Notes: generated by a model from the sequence alone, not told the origin. A DNA stretch of 64,000 bases from Clostridiales bacterium (GCA_015056055.1 SVHC01000002.1:1-64000), one strand, 5' to 3'. Shown: positions 26,536 to 35,665, counted from the first letter of the stretch. Numbers and translations: made by a program.

Positions 26536-26862
26536 CTATTCTGCGCGGTTTACTGAATTTTCGGTTTTGAAACCTTCGGGATAGCGCTTTTTCAACTTTT
26601 CGATATTGCGGGCAAGAACTTCCTCCAGGTCAATGTCAAGCGCGGTGGCGGTTTCGGCAAGGTACCATGCCACGTCGCCGAGTTCCTTGATCAGTTTTTC
26701 GCGGTCGAGCTCATGTCCCTGAGCGAGATGCTTTTTCACAATGTCGATGGCTTCACCGGCTTCGCCGCAAAGACCCATCACGCCGTTGATCAGCACGTCC
26801 TTTTTGGAAAGGGCCGGATTCAGGGTAGTCATGGCCAGTTTCTGATATTCATTTATATTCAT
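26536..26862 (-). CDS. MazG-like nucleotide pyrophosphohydrolase
   Basis: 108-aa all-alpha NTP pyrophosphatase. The magnesium site is visible as GEAGEAID (EExxD-like) and the second pair KELGDVAWYLAE (ExxD). Small single-domain MazG proteins of this length remove abnormal nucleotides such as dUTP/dCTP analogues. A good GGAGG site precedes the ATG at 26862. Its promoter lies at 26905-26933. Confidence 0.9.
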   Translation of the reverse strand: MNINEYQKLAMTTLNPALSKKDVLINGVMGLCGEAGEAIDIVKKHLAQGHELDREKLIKELGDVAWYLAETATALDIDLEEVLARNIEKLKKRYPEGFKTENSVNRAE

Positions 26863-26904
26863 GGGATCATCCTCCGGAAAGTCCAGTTTGTAATGTGTAG
26901 AATC

Positions 26905-26933
26905 ATTGTAGCAGAAACAGGAAGTGTTTTCAA
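26905..26933 (-). promoter_or_regulatory. Promoter of the mazG-methyltransferase pair
   Basis: Minus strand TTGAAA, 17-bp spacer, TACAAT. Confidence 0.7.
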
Positions 26934-26992
26934 TGCACAGATATTGATGGAATGGGTTTTCCCTTAATTAACTTAAATAATATAAATAGCTG

Positions 26993-27021
26993 TTTACGTT
27001 TAACTTCAAATGCCGTATAAT
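26993..27021 (+). promoter_or_regulatory. Promoter of the PPi-phosphofructokinase gene
   Basis: TTTACG, 17-bp spacer, TATAAT (27016-27021), then AAGGAGCG before the ATG. Confidence 0.75.
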
Positions 27022-27069
27022 AGATAAGGATTCTTCTAAACAATTCAATTGTAAGGAGCGTTTAATAAG

Positions 27070-28728
27070 ATGAAACTGTCCCCTCTTCAGATTGCAAGAT
27101 ATCAGTACACTCCCAAGCTCCCGGGCATGCTGCGCAACGGCATTTCCGAGATTTGCGTAAAGAACGGTGATGCAACCGAAAGCGTTGCAGATCAGGAAAA
27201 GATCAAGGCTCTGTTCCCCAACACCTACGGCAAGAATGAAATCACCTTCCAGAAGGGTCAGAATACTTCCGAAGCCAAGAAGCAGGTTGTCGGCGTTATC
27301 CTGTCCGGCGGTCAGGCTCCCGGCGGCCACAACGTTATCTGCGGTCTGTACGATGCTCTGAAGGCCACCAACAGCGAAAACGAGCTGTACGGCTTCAAGG
27401 GCGGCCCCAGCGGCCTCATCAACGATGACTACATCGTATTCGATGATGAGTACATCAACCAGTACCGCAACACCGGCGGTTTCGATATCATCGGTTCCGG
27501 CCGCACCAAGCTCGAAACCGAAGAGCAGTTTGCCATCGTTGCAGAAGTTTGCAAGAAGCACGGCGTTACCGCAGTTGTAATCATCGGCGGCGACGATTCC
27601 AACACCAACGCAGCAGTTCTGGCTGAGTACTTTGCTGCCAACAACACCGGCGTTCAGGTTATCGGCTGCCCGAAGACCATCGACGGCGACCTCAAGAACG
27701 AGGATATCGAGTGCTCCTTCGGCTTCGACACCGCTACCAAGACCTACAGCGAGCTGATCGGCAACATCGAGCGCGACGCCAACTCCGCCAAGAAGTACTG
27801 GCACTTCATCAAGGTTATGGGCCGTTCCGCTTCTCACGTTGCACTGGAGTGCGCACTTGAGACCCAGCCGAACATCTGCCTGATCGGTGAAGAAGTTGCC
27901 GCCAAGAAGATGTCCCTCGCTCAGATCGCCGAATATATTGCAGATTCCGTTGCAGCACGCGCTGCCAAGGGCTGGAACTTCGGCGTTGCCATCATCCCCG
28001 AGGGTATCGTTGAGTTCGTTCCGGAGTTCTCCGTTCTGATCGCTGAGATCAACGAGCTGCTCGCAGGCGAAAAGGCCGATGCTTTCAACGCTCTGTCCAC
28101 CTGGGCTGAGAAGTACGCTTTCATCGAGCAGGGCCTGACCAAGGAGTCCATGGCTGTATTCGCCATCCTGCCCGAGGGCATTCAGCAGCAGCTGTTCCTC
28201 GAGCGCGACCCGCACGGCAACGTTCAGGTTTCCCTGATCGAGTCCGAAAAGCTGTTCTCCGAAATGGTTAAGGCAAACCTCGCAGCACGCAAGGCAGCCG
28301 GCACCTACAATGGCAAGTTCTCCGCTCAGCATCACTTCTTCGGCTATGAAGGCCGCTGCGCATTCCCGTCCAACTTCGATGCTGACTACTGCTACTCCCT
28401 GGGCTACAATGCATTCATGCTCATTCAGTATGGCTACACCGGATACCTCTCCAAGGTTTCCAACCTGTCCAAGCCTGCTGAGGAATGGGTTGCAGGCGGC
28501 ATGCCCATCACCAAGATGATGAACATCGAACGTCGCCATGGTAAGGACAAGCCCGTTATCCGCAAGGCTCTGGTTGAGCTGGACGGCGCTCCCTTCAAGT
28601 TCTTCTGCGAAAACCGCGAAGAATGGGCAGTTGAAACCTGCTTCACCTATCCGGGCGCAATTCAGTACTATGGCCCGACCGAGGTTTGCGACCTGACCAC
28701 CAGAACCCTCGCTCTTGAAAAGGCATAA
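27070..28728 (+). CDS. pfp: Pyrophosphate-dependent 6-phosphofructokinase
   Basis: 552-aa glycolytic enzyme that phosphorylates fructose 6-phosphate with PPi rather than ATP, reversibly. The GGDDS motif carries Asp175-Asp176, the second of which marks PPi dependence (ATP enzymes have GGDGS), and the PKTIDGDL segment contains the matching Lys and the catalytic Asp. [16 protein letters not shown] is the fructose-6-phosphate site. The length matches the long plant-type/spirochete subgroup. Codon choice is strongly biased (CTG, GTT, AAG, TTC), fitting high expression. Confidence 0.95.
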   Translation: MKLSPLQIARYQYTPKLPGMLRNGISEICVKNGDATESVADQEKIKALFPNTYGKNEITFQKGQNTSEAKKQVVGVILSGGQAPGGHNVICGLYDALKATNSENELYGFKGGPSGLINDDYIVFDDEYINQYRNTGGFDIIGSGRTKLETEEQFAIVAEVCKKHGVTAVVIIGGDDSNTNAAVLAEYFAANNTGVQVIGCPKTIDGDLKNEDIECSFGFDTATKTYSELIGNIERDANSAKKYWHFIKVMGRSASHVALECALETQPNICLIGEEVAAKKMSLAQIAEYIADSVAARAAKGWNFGVAIIPEGIVEFVPEFSVLIAEINELLAGEKADAFNALSTWAEKYAFIEQGLTKESMAVFAILPEGIQQQLFLERDPHGNVQVSLIESEKLFSEMVKANLAARKAAGTYNGKFSAQHHFFGYEGRCAFPSNFDADYCYSLGYNAFMLIQYGYTGYLSKVSNLSKPAEEWVAGGMPITKMMNIERRHGKDKPVIRKALVELDGAPFKFFCENREEWAVETCFTYPGAIQYYGPTEVCDLTTRTLALEKA

Positions 28729-28745
28729 TTATATCGTTGGTTTTT

Positions 28746-28785
28746 CAGCTGCGCTGCCGTATAAACGGCGGCGCAGCTGTTTTTT
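28746..28785 (+). terminator. Terminator of the phosphofructokinase gene
   Basis: 15-bp GC-rich stem CAGCTGCGCTGCCGT / ACGGCGGCGCAGCTG with one mismatch, 4-nt loop, then TTTTTT. Confidence 0.92.
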
Positions 28786-28923
28786 GTGGATGGATTTAAT
28801 TTAACTCAGAAATAACGCAAAAAAGTGTCAGGAAATGGTGGTGAGCAGTAACTATATAGTGAAAGAAAAATAGCGGTATTTGCAAGGAATAATAGGCAAC
28901 AAACGGATATAGAGGTAAGAAAA

Positions 28924-29550
28924 TTGAGCGTGTGGAAACGTTGGAGCAAACGAAGACGAAAACAATACGATGAATATCGGCAGAAAATATATTCGCAGAT
29001 CTGGAACGAGCATAAGCAATTTATGTACAACTACGCCATGCGCCTTACATTGATCAGGGCAGAGGCGGAAGATCTGGTATCGAATGTGTGGAAGGTGCTG
29101 ATGGAAAATGCGGACGAAGTGCTTGGCATTATGGACGACTCCGTTCGCATGCGCAGCTATATAGGACGCGTGATGCTCTATGAAGGAATGCGGTTTCGAC
29201 GTGATACTGCGGTGCGGAACAAATATGAAGAGCTGTACGGCATAATGCAATCGAGCAACGGTGCAGTATCAGAGGCTGCGGGGGAGGAAGCCGTGTCCAA
29301 CATCCGTCAACAGGATATTATGCAGGCGATAAGGAAGTTGCCGCCCAAATATCAGACGGTGATCATGATGCGCTACTTTGAGGAAAAGTCGGGCGAGGAA
29401 ATCGCCGAAAGCCTGGGAGTATCACTTGCGAATGCGTATCAGTATATGAGCCGTGCGAAACAAAAACTGAAAGCGATATTGATTGAGGAAGGGATCATTG
29501 AAGAAGGATATGATTATGACGAAAAAGAGGAATCTGAAACAGAGATTTGA
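28924..29550 (+). CDS. ECF-type RNA polymerase sigma factor
   Basis: 208 aa. Region 2 spans about residues 30-85 (LIRAEAEDLVSNVWKVL) and region 4 about residues 130-190, where PPKYQTVIMMRYFEEKSGEEIAESLGVS contains the -35-binding helix-turn-helix. It starts with TTG at 28924, placed 7 bp after GAGGT; no better start is in frame. An acidic tail (residues 195-208) is unusual. It overlaps the next gene by 35 bp, so its partner is very likely the membrane protein encoded there. Confidence 0.85.
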   Translation: MSVWKRWSKRRRKQYDEYRQKIYSQIWNEHKQFMYNYAMRLTLIRAEAEDLVSNVWKVLMENADEVLGIMDDSVRMRSYIGRVMLYEGMRFRRDTAVRNKYEELYGIMQSSNGAVSEAAGEEAVSNIRQQDIMQAIRKLPPKYQTVIMMRYFEEKSGEEIAESLGVSLANAYQYMSRAKQKLKAILIEEGIIEEGYDYDEKEESETEI

Positions 29551-30292
29551 TTTGAAAACAGCGGCGCAGCTGCAGACGGAAATCGAGGATCTGCAAATAC
29601 AGCTTGCGCTGCGCAAGATGGAAGAAGCGGCTTACGAGAAAATCGCCAATGAGGAATTGGAAGCGTTTCACCGGGAAGATGTGGAAATGAAAGAGGCGCC
29701 GAAGGCTGAATGGAGCGATTCACGGAGCAAAGGATCCAGCCATGGTTCACACATTCCCCTGCGCGTGGCGATCGTATGCATTACATGCCTGATGGTTTTT
29801 CTGGCAGGAGCAGGAGCCGGTATTGCTGCCACAAATTATTTGCAGCTTCAGGTGGGAGTTTTTGCAGTAACGCATGAGCCGGATGCCATTAATTTCCAGT
29901 TTCAGACTGCGCCGGAATCCATTTCTGTCCCTGCAAGATGGCAGGGGAAGTATTTTCCGGCCTATATACCTGAGGGGTTTAGCTTAACAAAAATTGGGAA
30001 TAACAGTGCTCATTATGAAAATGTATATGGCGTCAAGATTGTTTTCAAAGAAAAAGATGCGGGTGAAGCGGTATATATAAATTCCGAAAATGCAATCATT
30101 ACACATGAGAGGATAGGAATGCGAATGGCGACAATATCTGAAATGGAAAATTTAATGATGGCAGTATTTAGCGAAGGCGACAGAATATTGTCTGTATACA
30201 TGACAGATTTGAATTTTGCGGGGGATAAAAATAAGGAGGAACTGTTGAAAATTACAGAAAACATCATGATGCTTAAAAAGAACAGCGATTAG
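29516..30292 (+). CDS. Membrane protein with DUF4367-like domain, putative sigma-factor partner
   Basis: 258 aa. Cytoplasmic charged and coiled-coil-prone N-terminus (residues 1-75), one membrane helix (about 80-105), and an outside domain with PARWQGKYFPAYIPEGFSL typical of DUF4367 proteins. No zinc anti-sigma motif is present. Start at 29516 fits AGAAGGA at 29499-29505. Its position suggests a sensor or anti-sigma for the ECF factor. The 3' half is AT-rich compared with its neighbours. Confidence 0.65.
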   Translation: MTKKRNLKQRFDLKTAAQLQTEIEDLQIQLALRKMEEAAYEKIANEELEAFHREDVEMKEAPKAEWSDSRSKGSSHGSHIPLRVAIVCITCLMVFLAGAGAGIAATNYLQLQVGVFAVTHEPDAINFQFQTAPESISVPARWQGKYFPAYIPEGFSLTKIGNNSAHYENVYGVKIVFKEKDAGEAVYINSENAIITHERIGMRMATISEMENLMMAVFSEGDRILSVYMTDLNFAGDKNKEELLKITENIMMLKKNSD

Positions 30293-30494
30293 TTTAGGAT
30301 GCATTGCCGGAGTTTGCGTCGTGACTGAGGGAGAGAAGTTCTTAAAAACACCATTCTGGCCAGTGGTTGTTTTTTCACCTCTCTATCTTTTGCTTCGAAA
30401 AATCCGCCGGTGCTGCGTCTGACAGATTCCGTCATGCATTCCGCGTAAGAGCAATCAATGAAGGGATTAAAAAATCCGTTCACTATTTTATTGT

Positions 30495-30540
30495 TTCAAA
30501 AAATAAGCCGGAACCCTGATCAATGGGCGCCGGCTTCATA
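30495..30540 (-). terminator. Probable terminator of the XRE/zinc-ribbon gene
   Basis: AAGCCGG / CCGGCTT arms with an 18-nt loop; the minus strand continues ATTTTTTG. Weak stem. The rest of 30293-30557 shows no gene. Confidence 0.45.
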
Positions 30541-30557
30541 GGAAAAACAGAAGGCAA

Positions 30558-30971
30558 CTATCTTATTGGCATCAATGCGGCATGCTGAAAGAAGTCCCAA
30601 TTCAATTTCTGCCCGCAGTTGCTGCAAAATGGCTGAAAGTCGCGCTCAATATTGCAATGGCAGCGTGGACATACGGGAAATGTCAAAAAAGTTGCATTGA
30701 AGGAACTGTGCACGCGGTAATGGGTGACGCGCATGGCGAGACGATAGGAGAGTTCCTCGTCATCGCTGGAAAATCCCAGCAGCTCATTGGGCGTCTTTTC
30801 AAGACCGATGCAGAGCTTTTCCAATGTGTTGACGGTCGGGGATGTTTTGCCGCGGGCAATGGAGCCGAAATATCTGGGACTGAGGTCGCAGAGTTCGGAA
30901 GCCGTTTCGTAGGAAAGTTCACGACTGTCGCAGATGCCAAGTACGGAGATAGAGAGGTTCTTGGAGAACAT
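30558..30971 (-). CDS. XRE-family HTH protein with C-terminal zinc ribbon
   Basis: 137 aa. Residues 18-66 form an XRE helix-turn-helix (SYETASELCDLSPRYFGSIARGKTSP). Residues about 98-125 contain CPRCHCNIERDFQPFCSNCG, two CxxC pairs of a zinc ribbon. The combination suggests a DNA-binding regulator with a metal-stabilised tail. It has no obvious operon partner and is convergent with the sigma-factor pair. The target is unknown. Confidence 0.75.
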   Translation of the reverse strand: MFSKNLSISVLGICDSRELSYETASELCDLSPRYFGSIARGKTSPTVNTLEKLCIGLEKTPNELLGFSSDDEELSYRLAMRVTHYRVHSSFNATFLTFPVCPRCHCNIERDFQPFCSNCGQKLNWDFFQHAALMPIR

Positions 30972-30995
30972 GGGAAGCCCTCGCCTTCTGTATAA

Positions 30996-31708
30996 AATAT
31001 ACAGTTAGCGTAGGGGCAACCCTGCGTTATCGACAGGAAGCATCGTGCCTGAATTCTTCAGGTGCGGTAAACTGCCAATATCGTTGACTTAAGGGCTGAG
31101 GGATATCCCTCAATCTCTCTCATCAGAGAGAGATTATAAACCTTCCGTGCTGACGCGGACGACGAAGGAGTTAAGCGGATGATATTGGCGAAAGGAGGGG
31201 GACGAACGTCTGTTTCGGTTGAGAAACTCGGCAATTTTGCGGCGAGCGGTTGGATGCGAATGGATTCCGCTCCACAAAAGCAGCAAGAGAATGTTGGACT
31301 GCAAATGCCGGATAGCCAATATATTGACGCAATTATGGCCAGGTGTCAAGGGCAAATATCCACAAATCGCAGAAAAACAGATCTTCCCGGAACGGAACAG
31401 AGAGATTTGAGGGTGAAAATCAGAGTGTACCACATCATTTGGGCTTTGGAGGGAATTTGCCGGATTCCTCGGTTCGACGAAGATGTGATGGGCGGACAAA
31501 GCGAACGCATCGGAATAGAGATGCGGAGAGGAAAACGATCATCCTTCTCTCCCTCAGTCACCTGCGGTGACAGCTCCCTCATCAGAGGGCGCCAGAGAAC
31601 TGCTCTATCAGAAGCAGTGGAACCGTAATTTTCTGAAATCTCTATTTCGGTCAAAGGGCAAAAATGCAGCTTCAACGGATTGCAACATACAATTGAGGAG
31701 GAAAACTC
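30996..31708. other. Gene-free region with palindromes
   Basis: No credible gene is seen. A 14-bp palindrome GAGGGATATCCCTC is at 31098-31111, followed by the hairpin AATCTCTCT / AGAGAGATT (31112-31135). A copy of a dispersed CTCCCTCAGT repeat is at 31547-31593. A 149-codon open frame at 31179-31628 runs into that repeat, lacks recognisable features and was not called. Confidence 0.5.
31547..31593 (-). repeat. Dispersed CTCCCTC repeat unit, copy 1
   Basis: CTCTCCCTCAGTCACCTGCG followed by GTGACAGCTCCCTCATCAGAGGG. The same unit, with variation, occurs twice in inverted order at 53132-53276 and in part at 54801-54835. Confidence 0.75.
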
Positions 31709-32122
31709 ATGAAGAAAAATATTATTCTGGCTTGGACGCTTCTGGCGATTCTGACTGTAGGATTGGCGGCTCCTGTTGGAGCGATGGCGGAGGACGGCAT
31801 AATGCCCCTGTACGATTATGTGGGTGCAATTGGTGCCGGGCTTTCCATTTCCGGTTCAACGGCATATTGCAGCGGTGATGTATTTCTCAATCGGATTCCC
31901 AGCAGCCTTAGTATGACGCTTACACTGCAGAAAAAGAACGGCGATTCCTGGGATTCATTTGCAAGCTGGAGCGATTCTGTGATTGGAGGTACCGATTTGG
32001 AAATGAGCGAAAGCTGCACCGTATCCAGCGGCACCTACAGGGTAAAGGTAAGCATCAGTGTTTGCCTGACAAACGGGGATTACGAGTATATCAGCGAATA
32101 TAGCCCGGAATCGACAAAATAG
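31709..32122 (+). CDS. Small secreted protein, unknown
   Basis: 137 aa. A clear signal peptide (KKN, then a hydrophobic core of about 15 residues, then AMA-E) predicts export and cleavage near residue 28. The mature part is small and beta-rich, with Cys49 and Cys98/Cys115 that could pair. It resembles short exported proteins of gut Clostridia (possibly DUF6147; recalled, not certain). GAGGAGG precedes the ATG. A terminator follows. Function unknown. Confidence 0.65.
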   Translation: MKKNIILAWTLLAILTVGLAAPVGAMAEDGIMPLYDYVGAIGAGLSISGSTAYCSGDVFLNRIPSSLSMTLTLQKKNGDSWDSFASWSDSVIGGTDLEMSESCTVSSGTYRVKVSISVCLTNGDYEYISEYSPESTK

Positions 32123-32156
32123 CTTCAACAGCGGCGCGAGGCAGCGCTGCTGGCAG

Positions 32157-32198
32157 CAAAATTCTCCCCTTGGCACAAGCCAGGGGGAGAATTTTATA
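32157..32198 (+). terminator. Terminator of the small secreted protein gene
   Basis: AAAATTCTCCCCTTGG / CCAGGGGGAGAATTTT stem, then TATAAAAAA. Confidence 0.8.
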
Positions 32199-32243
32199 AA
32201 AAACAGAAATCCCGGTTGCAAAGAAAAACTCACGCAGGAATGC

Positions 32244-32272
32244 TTGTGATGCAAAGTGTGATGTGATATAAT
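32244..32272 (+). promoter_or_regulatory. Promoter of the VUT-family gene
   Basis: TTGTGA, 17-bp spacer, TATAAT (32267-32272). Transcription would start near 32280, which disfavours the ATG at 32281 as start. Confidence 0.7.
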
Positions 32273-32313
32273 TCGATTGCATGTTTGACTATACTCAAGA
32301 CCGGGGATTTGAA

Positions 32314-33060
32314 ATGCTGAAAATAAAAAACTGGATTCGTCAGGAACGGGAAGGAATGGAGATACTGCTGCGCTGCGTTCCGGCGACGGTGGTGACTCTG
32401 TTCGTGGTGAGCGTTATCTGCATGAATCTGCTTGCGAATAAAACGCTTTTGCAGCTTGACTGGATTGCGCTGGATGGCGGAATATTGATATCGTGGCTGT
32501 CGTTCATGTGCATGGATGTGATTACAAAGCACTTTGGCCCGAAAGCCTCAAACCGGATTTCGGTGCTGGCATCGCTGATTAACCTGCTCACGTGCCTGAT
32601 CTTTTATGTGGCGAGCGCGATTCCGTCCAATGCGGGGGATTATTCGGCGTTTAATGGCATTCTGGGCGGAACATGGTTTATTCTATTGGGCAGCACGATT
32701 GCATTCCTTGCATCCGCAATGATCAATAACGGCCTTAACTGGTCGCTGGGCAAGGCGTTCCGGAAAGACCCGGATGGGAAGCTTGCCTATGCCGTGCGCA
32801 CCTATGTTTCCACGTTTGTGGGGCAGTTTCTGGACAATTTTATGTTCTCCATCATCGTGTTCGTATTTTTTGCACCGATCTTCTGGGACGGATTTTGCTG
32901 GACTCCCATCCAGTGCGCAATGTGCGCGCTGACGGGCGCGGTGGCGGAACTGATTATGGAAGTAATATTCTCGCCCATCGGGTACCGCATCACCACCAAA
33001 TGGCGGCAGAATGCAGTGGGCAAAGAGTACTTGGAATATATCGGAAAGGGTAAACTGTGA
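32314..33060 (+). CDS. VUT-family (queuosine-precursor-transporter-like) membrane protein
   Basis: 248 aa with about six membrane helices. The loop segments LASAMINNGLNW and STFVGQFLDNFMFS match conserved parts of the VUT/YhhQ family, whose members import queuosine precursors or other small molecules. The ATG at 32314 follows GGGG and leaves a normal leader. No queuosine genes are nearby. The gene is directly followed by an SDR gene 1 bp later, so they are probably cotranscribed. Confidence 0.75.
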   Translation: MLKIKNWIRQEREGMEILLRCVPATVVTLFVVSVICMNLLANKTLLQLDWIALDGGILISWLSFMCMDVITKHFGPKASNRISVLASLINLLTCLIFYVASAIPSNAGDYSAFNGILGGTWFILLGSTIAFLASAMINNGLNWSLGKAFRKDPDGKLAYAVRTYVSTFVGQFLDNFMFSIIVFVFFAPIFWDGFCWTPIQCAMCALTGAVAELIMEVIFSPIGYRITTKWRQNAVGKEYLEYIGKGKL

Positions 33061-33061
33061 T

Positions 33062-33715
33062 ATGAAAATTCTGATCACCGGAACCACGCAGGGAATCGGC
33101 AAGGGAATCGCGGAGCTGTTTCTGGCAAACGGGCATGAGGTTATTGGCATCGACCGCCGGGGGGCAGGCATCGTGCATGAAAACTATACCCACTATGAAT
33201 GCGACGTGCGCGATTATGATGCCCTGCCGCAGGTGGAAAATGTCAATATCCTGATCAACAATGCCGGTACGCAGAATGAGGACGATATTGATATCAACCT
33301 CAAGGCGCTGATCAGAATTACCGAAAAGTATGGCGTGCAGGCGGAGATTCGTTCCATCCTGAATATCGGTTCCGCCAGCGGTCACACCGGCGCGGAATTC
33401 CCGGAATACTGCGCCAGCAAGGGCGGCGTGATGGCCTATACCAAAAATGTGGCAATGCGCGTGGCACAGTTCGGCGCTACCTGCAACAGCCTCGATCCCG
33501 GCGGTGTGCTGACTCCGCTCAATGACTGCGTGGTAAATGATCCTGAACTTTGGGCCGAAATCATGGAGGAAACGCCTCTCAAACGCTGGGCAACGGTGGA
33601 GGAAATCGCGCAGTGGGCGTATTTTCTTACCGTGACGAATACATTCTGCACCGGTCAGAATATTCTCGTTGACGGCGGCGAGTCTATCAATTATAATTTT
33701 GTGTGGAAAGATTAG
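33062..33715 (+). CDS. Short-chain dehydrogenase/reductase
   Basis: 217-aa NAD(P)-dependent oxidoreductase. The cofactor motif TGTTQGIGKGIAE is at residues 6-18, NNAGT follows, Ser is in IGSASGHTG, and the catalytic pair is Tyr-X3-Lys in YCASKGGV. It is slightly shorter than most SDR enzymes, with a compact middle between NNAGT and the catalytic Ser. It starts 1 bp after the VUT gene stop. The substrate is unknown; the next gene is a sugar-isomerase-like protein. Confidence 0.88.
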   Translation: MKILITGTTQGIGKGIAELFLANGHEVIGIDRRGAGIVHENYTHYECDVRDYDALPQVENVNILINNAGTQNEDDIDINLKALIRITEKYGVQAEIRSILNIGSASGHTGAEFPEYCASKGGVMAYTKNVAMRVAQFGATCNSLDPGGVLTPLNDCVVNDPELWAEIMEETPLKRWATVEEIAQWAYFLTVTNTFCTGQNILVDGGESINYNFVWKD

Positions 33716-33752
33716 CGATTGCATCATACCTTAAATGAAAGGATGAATAGAA

Positions 33753-34577
33753 ATGAATGTCGGTATCGTTGTTATCCACTCTGCAGAAGGAATGAAGGAA
33801 AAGTTCGCGGATGCCGCAGCGCAGGGCTTTAAGCACTGTCAGCTGATCAGCTGGAATCCTGGCTTGTGGAATGATGCTTCCGCAGAGGAAATCAAAGCAC
33901 TGAGCACTGAATATGGCGTTGAGATCACCGCTTTCTGGTGCGGCTGGGTTGGCCCTATGCGCTGGAATTTCACCGAAGGTCCCGAAACGCTGGGCATTGT
34001 GCCGGTTGCTTACCGTGCACAGCGCGTTCAGAATCTGCTCGATGGCGCTGCATATGCCAGAAAACTGGGCGTTTGCGATGTTGTTACCCATATGGGATTC
34101 ATTCCCGAAAATATGTCCGACCCCAATTATCCCGGCGTTGTTGCAGCCGTTAAGGTCATTGCCCAGGAACTGAAAAGAAACGGTCAGAACCTGCTGTTCG
34201 AAACCGGTCAGGAGACCCCTGTCGTGCTGCTGCGCCTGTTTGAGGAGATCAACACCGGCAATCTCTATATCAATCTTGACCCCGCAAACCTGATTATGTA
34301 CGGTAAAGCCAATCCCGTTGATGCGCTGGATGTTTTCGGTGACTATATCCGCGGCGTGCATGCCAAGGATGGTCTGTATCCCACCAACGGCAAAGAATTG
34401 GGCGCGGAAGTAAAGGTCGGTACCGGTAAAGCCAATTTCCCCGCATTGCTCAAGGGGCTGAAGGAACATGGTTTCGACGGCAGCCTGACCATCGAGCGCG
34501 AAATCTCCGGTGAACAGCAGCTTATTGATATTAAGGAAACGCAGGAATATCTCAATAAGCTGATTGCTGATTTGTAA
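33753..34577 (+). CDS. Sugar phosphate isomerase/epimerase (xylose-isomerase-like TIM barrel)
   Basis: 274 aa of the AP-endonuclease-2/IolE-type TIM-barrel family. Metal-site residues are visible in LLFETGQE, NLDPANLIMYG, GVHAKDG and the closing SLTIEREISG. Such enzymes isomerise or epimerise sugars, inositols or keto-sugars. AAAGGA precedes the ATG. With the SDR upstream it forms a short carbohydrate module, possibly linked in function to the Gfo/Idh cluster at 9-12 kb. That link is inference. Confidence 0.85.
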   Translation: MNVGIVVIHSAEGMKEKFADAAAQGFKHCQLISWNPGLWNDASAEEIKALSTEYGVEITAFWCGWVGPMRWNFTEGPETLGIVPVAYRAQRVQNLLDGAAYARKLGVCDVVTHMGFIPENMSDPNYPGVVAAVKVIAQELKRNGQNLLFETGQETPVVLLRLFEEINTGNLYINLDPANLIMYGKANPVDALDVFGDYIRGVHAKDGLYPTNGKELGAEVKVGTGKANFPALLKGLKEHGFDGSLTIEREISGEQQLIDIKETQEYLNKLIADL

Positions 34578-34603
34578 TGACGGATTGTGAAAAGAATAGC
34601 AAT

Positions 34604-34650
34604 AAAAAAGGCGCTGCTGCAGAAGTGCAAATCTGCAGTAGCGCCTTTTG
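34604..34650. terminator. Terminator
   Basis: 17-bp arms AAAAGGCGCTGCTGCAG / CTGCAGTAGCGCCTTTT with one mismatch, flanked by A and T runs; usable both ways. Confidence 0.85.
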
Positions 34651-34651
34651 C

Positions 34652-34777
34652 TTAAATATTGTCATGGAAATAGTACATCAAGCCGGTTTGCGCATCGGAT
34701 ATTATGCGATACTGTCGCTCCAATAAAAGTCTCTGCGGAATCAAGTTCCAAGACTTATCTGAAAGGCAGAGCCACAA
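34652..34777 (-). pseudogene. Gene-tail remnant in frame after the next minus-strand gene
   Basis: Reading on past the TAA of the gene at 34778 in the same frame gives 41 more sense codons ending in TAA at 34652. The last part reads RIISDAQTGLMYYFHDNI, which resembles the true C-terminus of that gene (ALFDADTGLFIYIDQFG). It may be the leftover 3' end of a duplicated copy, or the gene may have acquired an early stop. Confidence 0.4.
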
Positions 34778-35359
34778 TTAGCCGAATTGATCAATGTATA
34801 TAAACAGACCGGTATCAGCGTCGAACAATGCAAATTCAAATCCTCGACCTGCATAGGGCCCAATTTGTTCCATAGGACCTTTGGCCACACGATTGTCGGG
34901 AGCATGAGGTTCGGTTGTTTCGCGATAATACCATGCATCAAAAACGATATCATCATCCAATAGCCGGGAATTATTATAGCCCCACATAATATTGCTGGCA
35001 AAATCCGAGTATTCCGATGCGGTTACGGGGGCGATATGCCAGTGATCGGTCTCTGAAATCATGCTAAGAATCGTCTGACAATCGTTGGAGTAGTCGAGCA
35101 TGAATTCTGTTTGCATGTGACTGTCGCGAAAGCCGGTATATCCATGCAGACTGAAATTAGGGGCATACTCGGCGGGTAACCCTGTAGATTCTAACGCACG
35201 TGCAGCATAACTGATGCTTGACATTCTATGGTTTTCCTGCAATATGCCAATAAACCAGCCAATTACTCCGGTTAAAATGAATAGCAGCAAAAAGCGTATC
35301 ACTTTACCAATACGACCGCAGCGCGGAGCAGCTGATGATGAGCATGATCTTTGATCCAC
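34778..35359 (-). CDS. Membrane-anchored protein, unknown
   Basis: 193 aa with one N-terminal membrane helix (VIRFLLLFILTGVIGWFIG) after a short basic, Ser-rich cytoplasmic end; the rest is predicted outside. The GTG at 35359 is preferred because AGGAGG lies 7 bp before it. The C-terminus ends in FALFDADTGLFIYIDQFG. No family is recognised. A related tail fragment follows directly in frame. Confidence 0.6.
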   Translation of the reverse strand: MDQRSCSSSAAPRCGRIGKVIRFLLLFILTGVIGWFIGILQENHRMSSISYAARALESTGLPAEYAPNFSLHGYTGFRDSHMQTEFMLDYSNDCQTILSMISETDHWHIAPVTASEYSDFASNIMWGYNNSRLLDDDIVFDAWYYRETTEPHAPDNRVAKGPMEQIGPYAGRGFEFALFDADTGLFIYIDQFG

Positions 35360-35472
35360 ACGAACTTCCTCCTGCACAGTTATTCACTTGCATTATAACA
35401 AACAATGCTAAAAAACACAATGTAATAAAAACACGCAACCCTTGTATCAAAAGTTGCGTGTTCATTGGTGTA

Positions 35473-35665
35473 CGCCCGGCGGGATGGCGGCTGCGCCGCG
35501 GCAAGGCCGAACCCGTTGCCGCACAAGTGCGTCAAGTGGGTCCGATAATCCCTGCCGGGTGCAAAAAAAAATGTACGCCCGGCGGGATGGCGGCTGCGCC
35601 GCGGCAGGCCGAATCCATTGCCGCACAAGGTGCGTCAAGTGAGTTCGATAATCCACGCCGGGTGC
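35473..35665. repeat. Two tandem ~103-bp repeats
   Basis: Copy 1 begins at 35473 and copy 2 at 35576, each starting CGCCCGGCGGGAT and sharing GGCGGCTGCGCCGCGGCA, a GCCGCACAA-GTGCGTCAAGT stretch and a CCGGGTGCAAAAA end. The leading CGCCCGGCGGGAT is identical to the 3' part of the tRNA-Arg gene at 35712-35724. No spacers or Cas genes occur, so this is not CRISPR. Confidence 0.8.

Noticed and set aside
26968-28539. 523-codon open frame on the minus strand
   Set aside because: Antisense to the PPi-phosphofructokinase; leucine/valine/glycine-rich shadow.
31179-31628. 149-codon open frame
   Set aside because: Its 3' part is a dispersed repeat and the sequence shows no domain or coding bias.
35304-35504. 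Small hydrophobic minus-strand frame
   Set aside because: Overlaps the better supported gene starting at 35359 and runs into the tandem repeat.
35473-35665. Possible CRISPR-like repeats
   Set aside because: Only two direct units, no unique spacers of constant size, no Cas genes.
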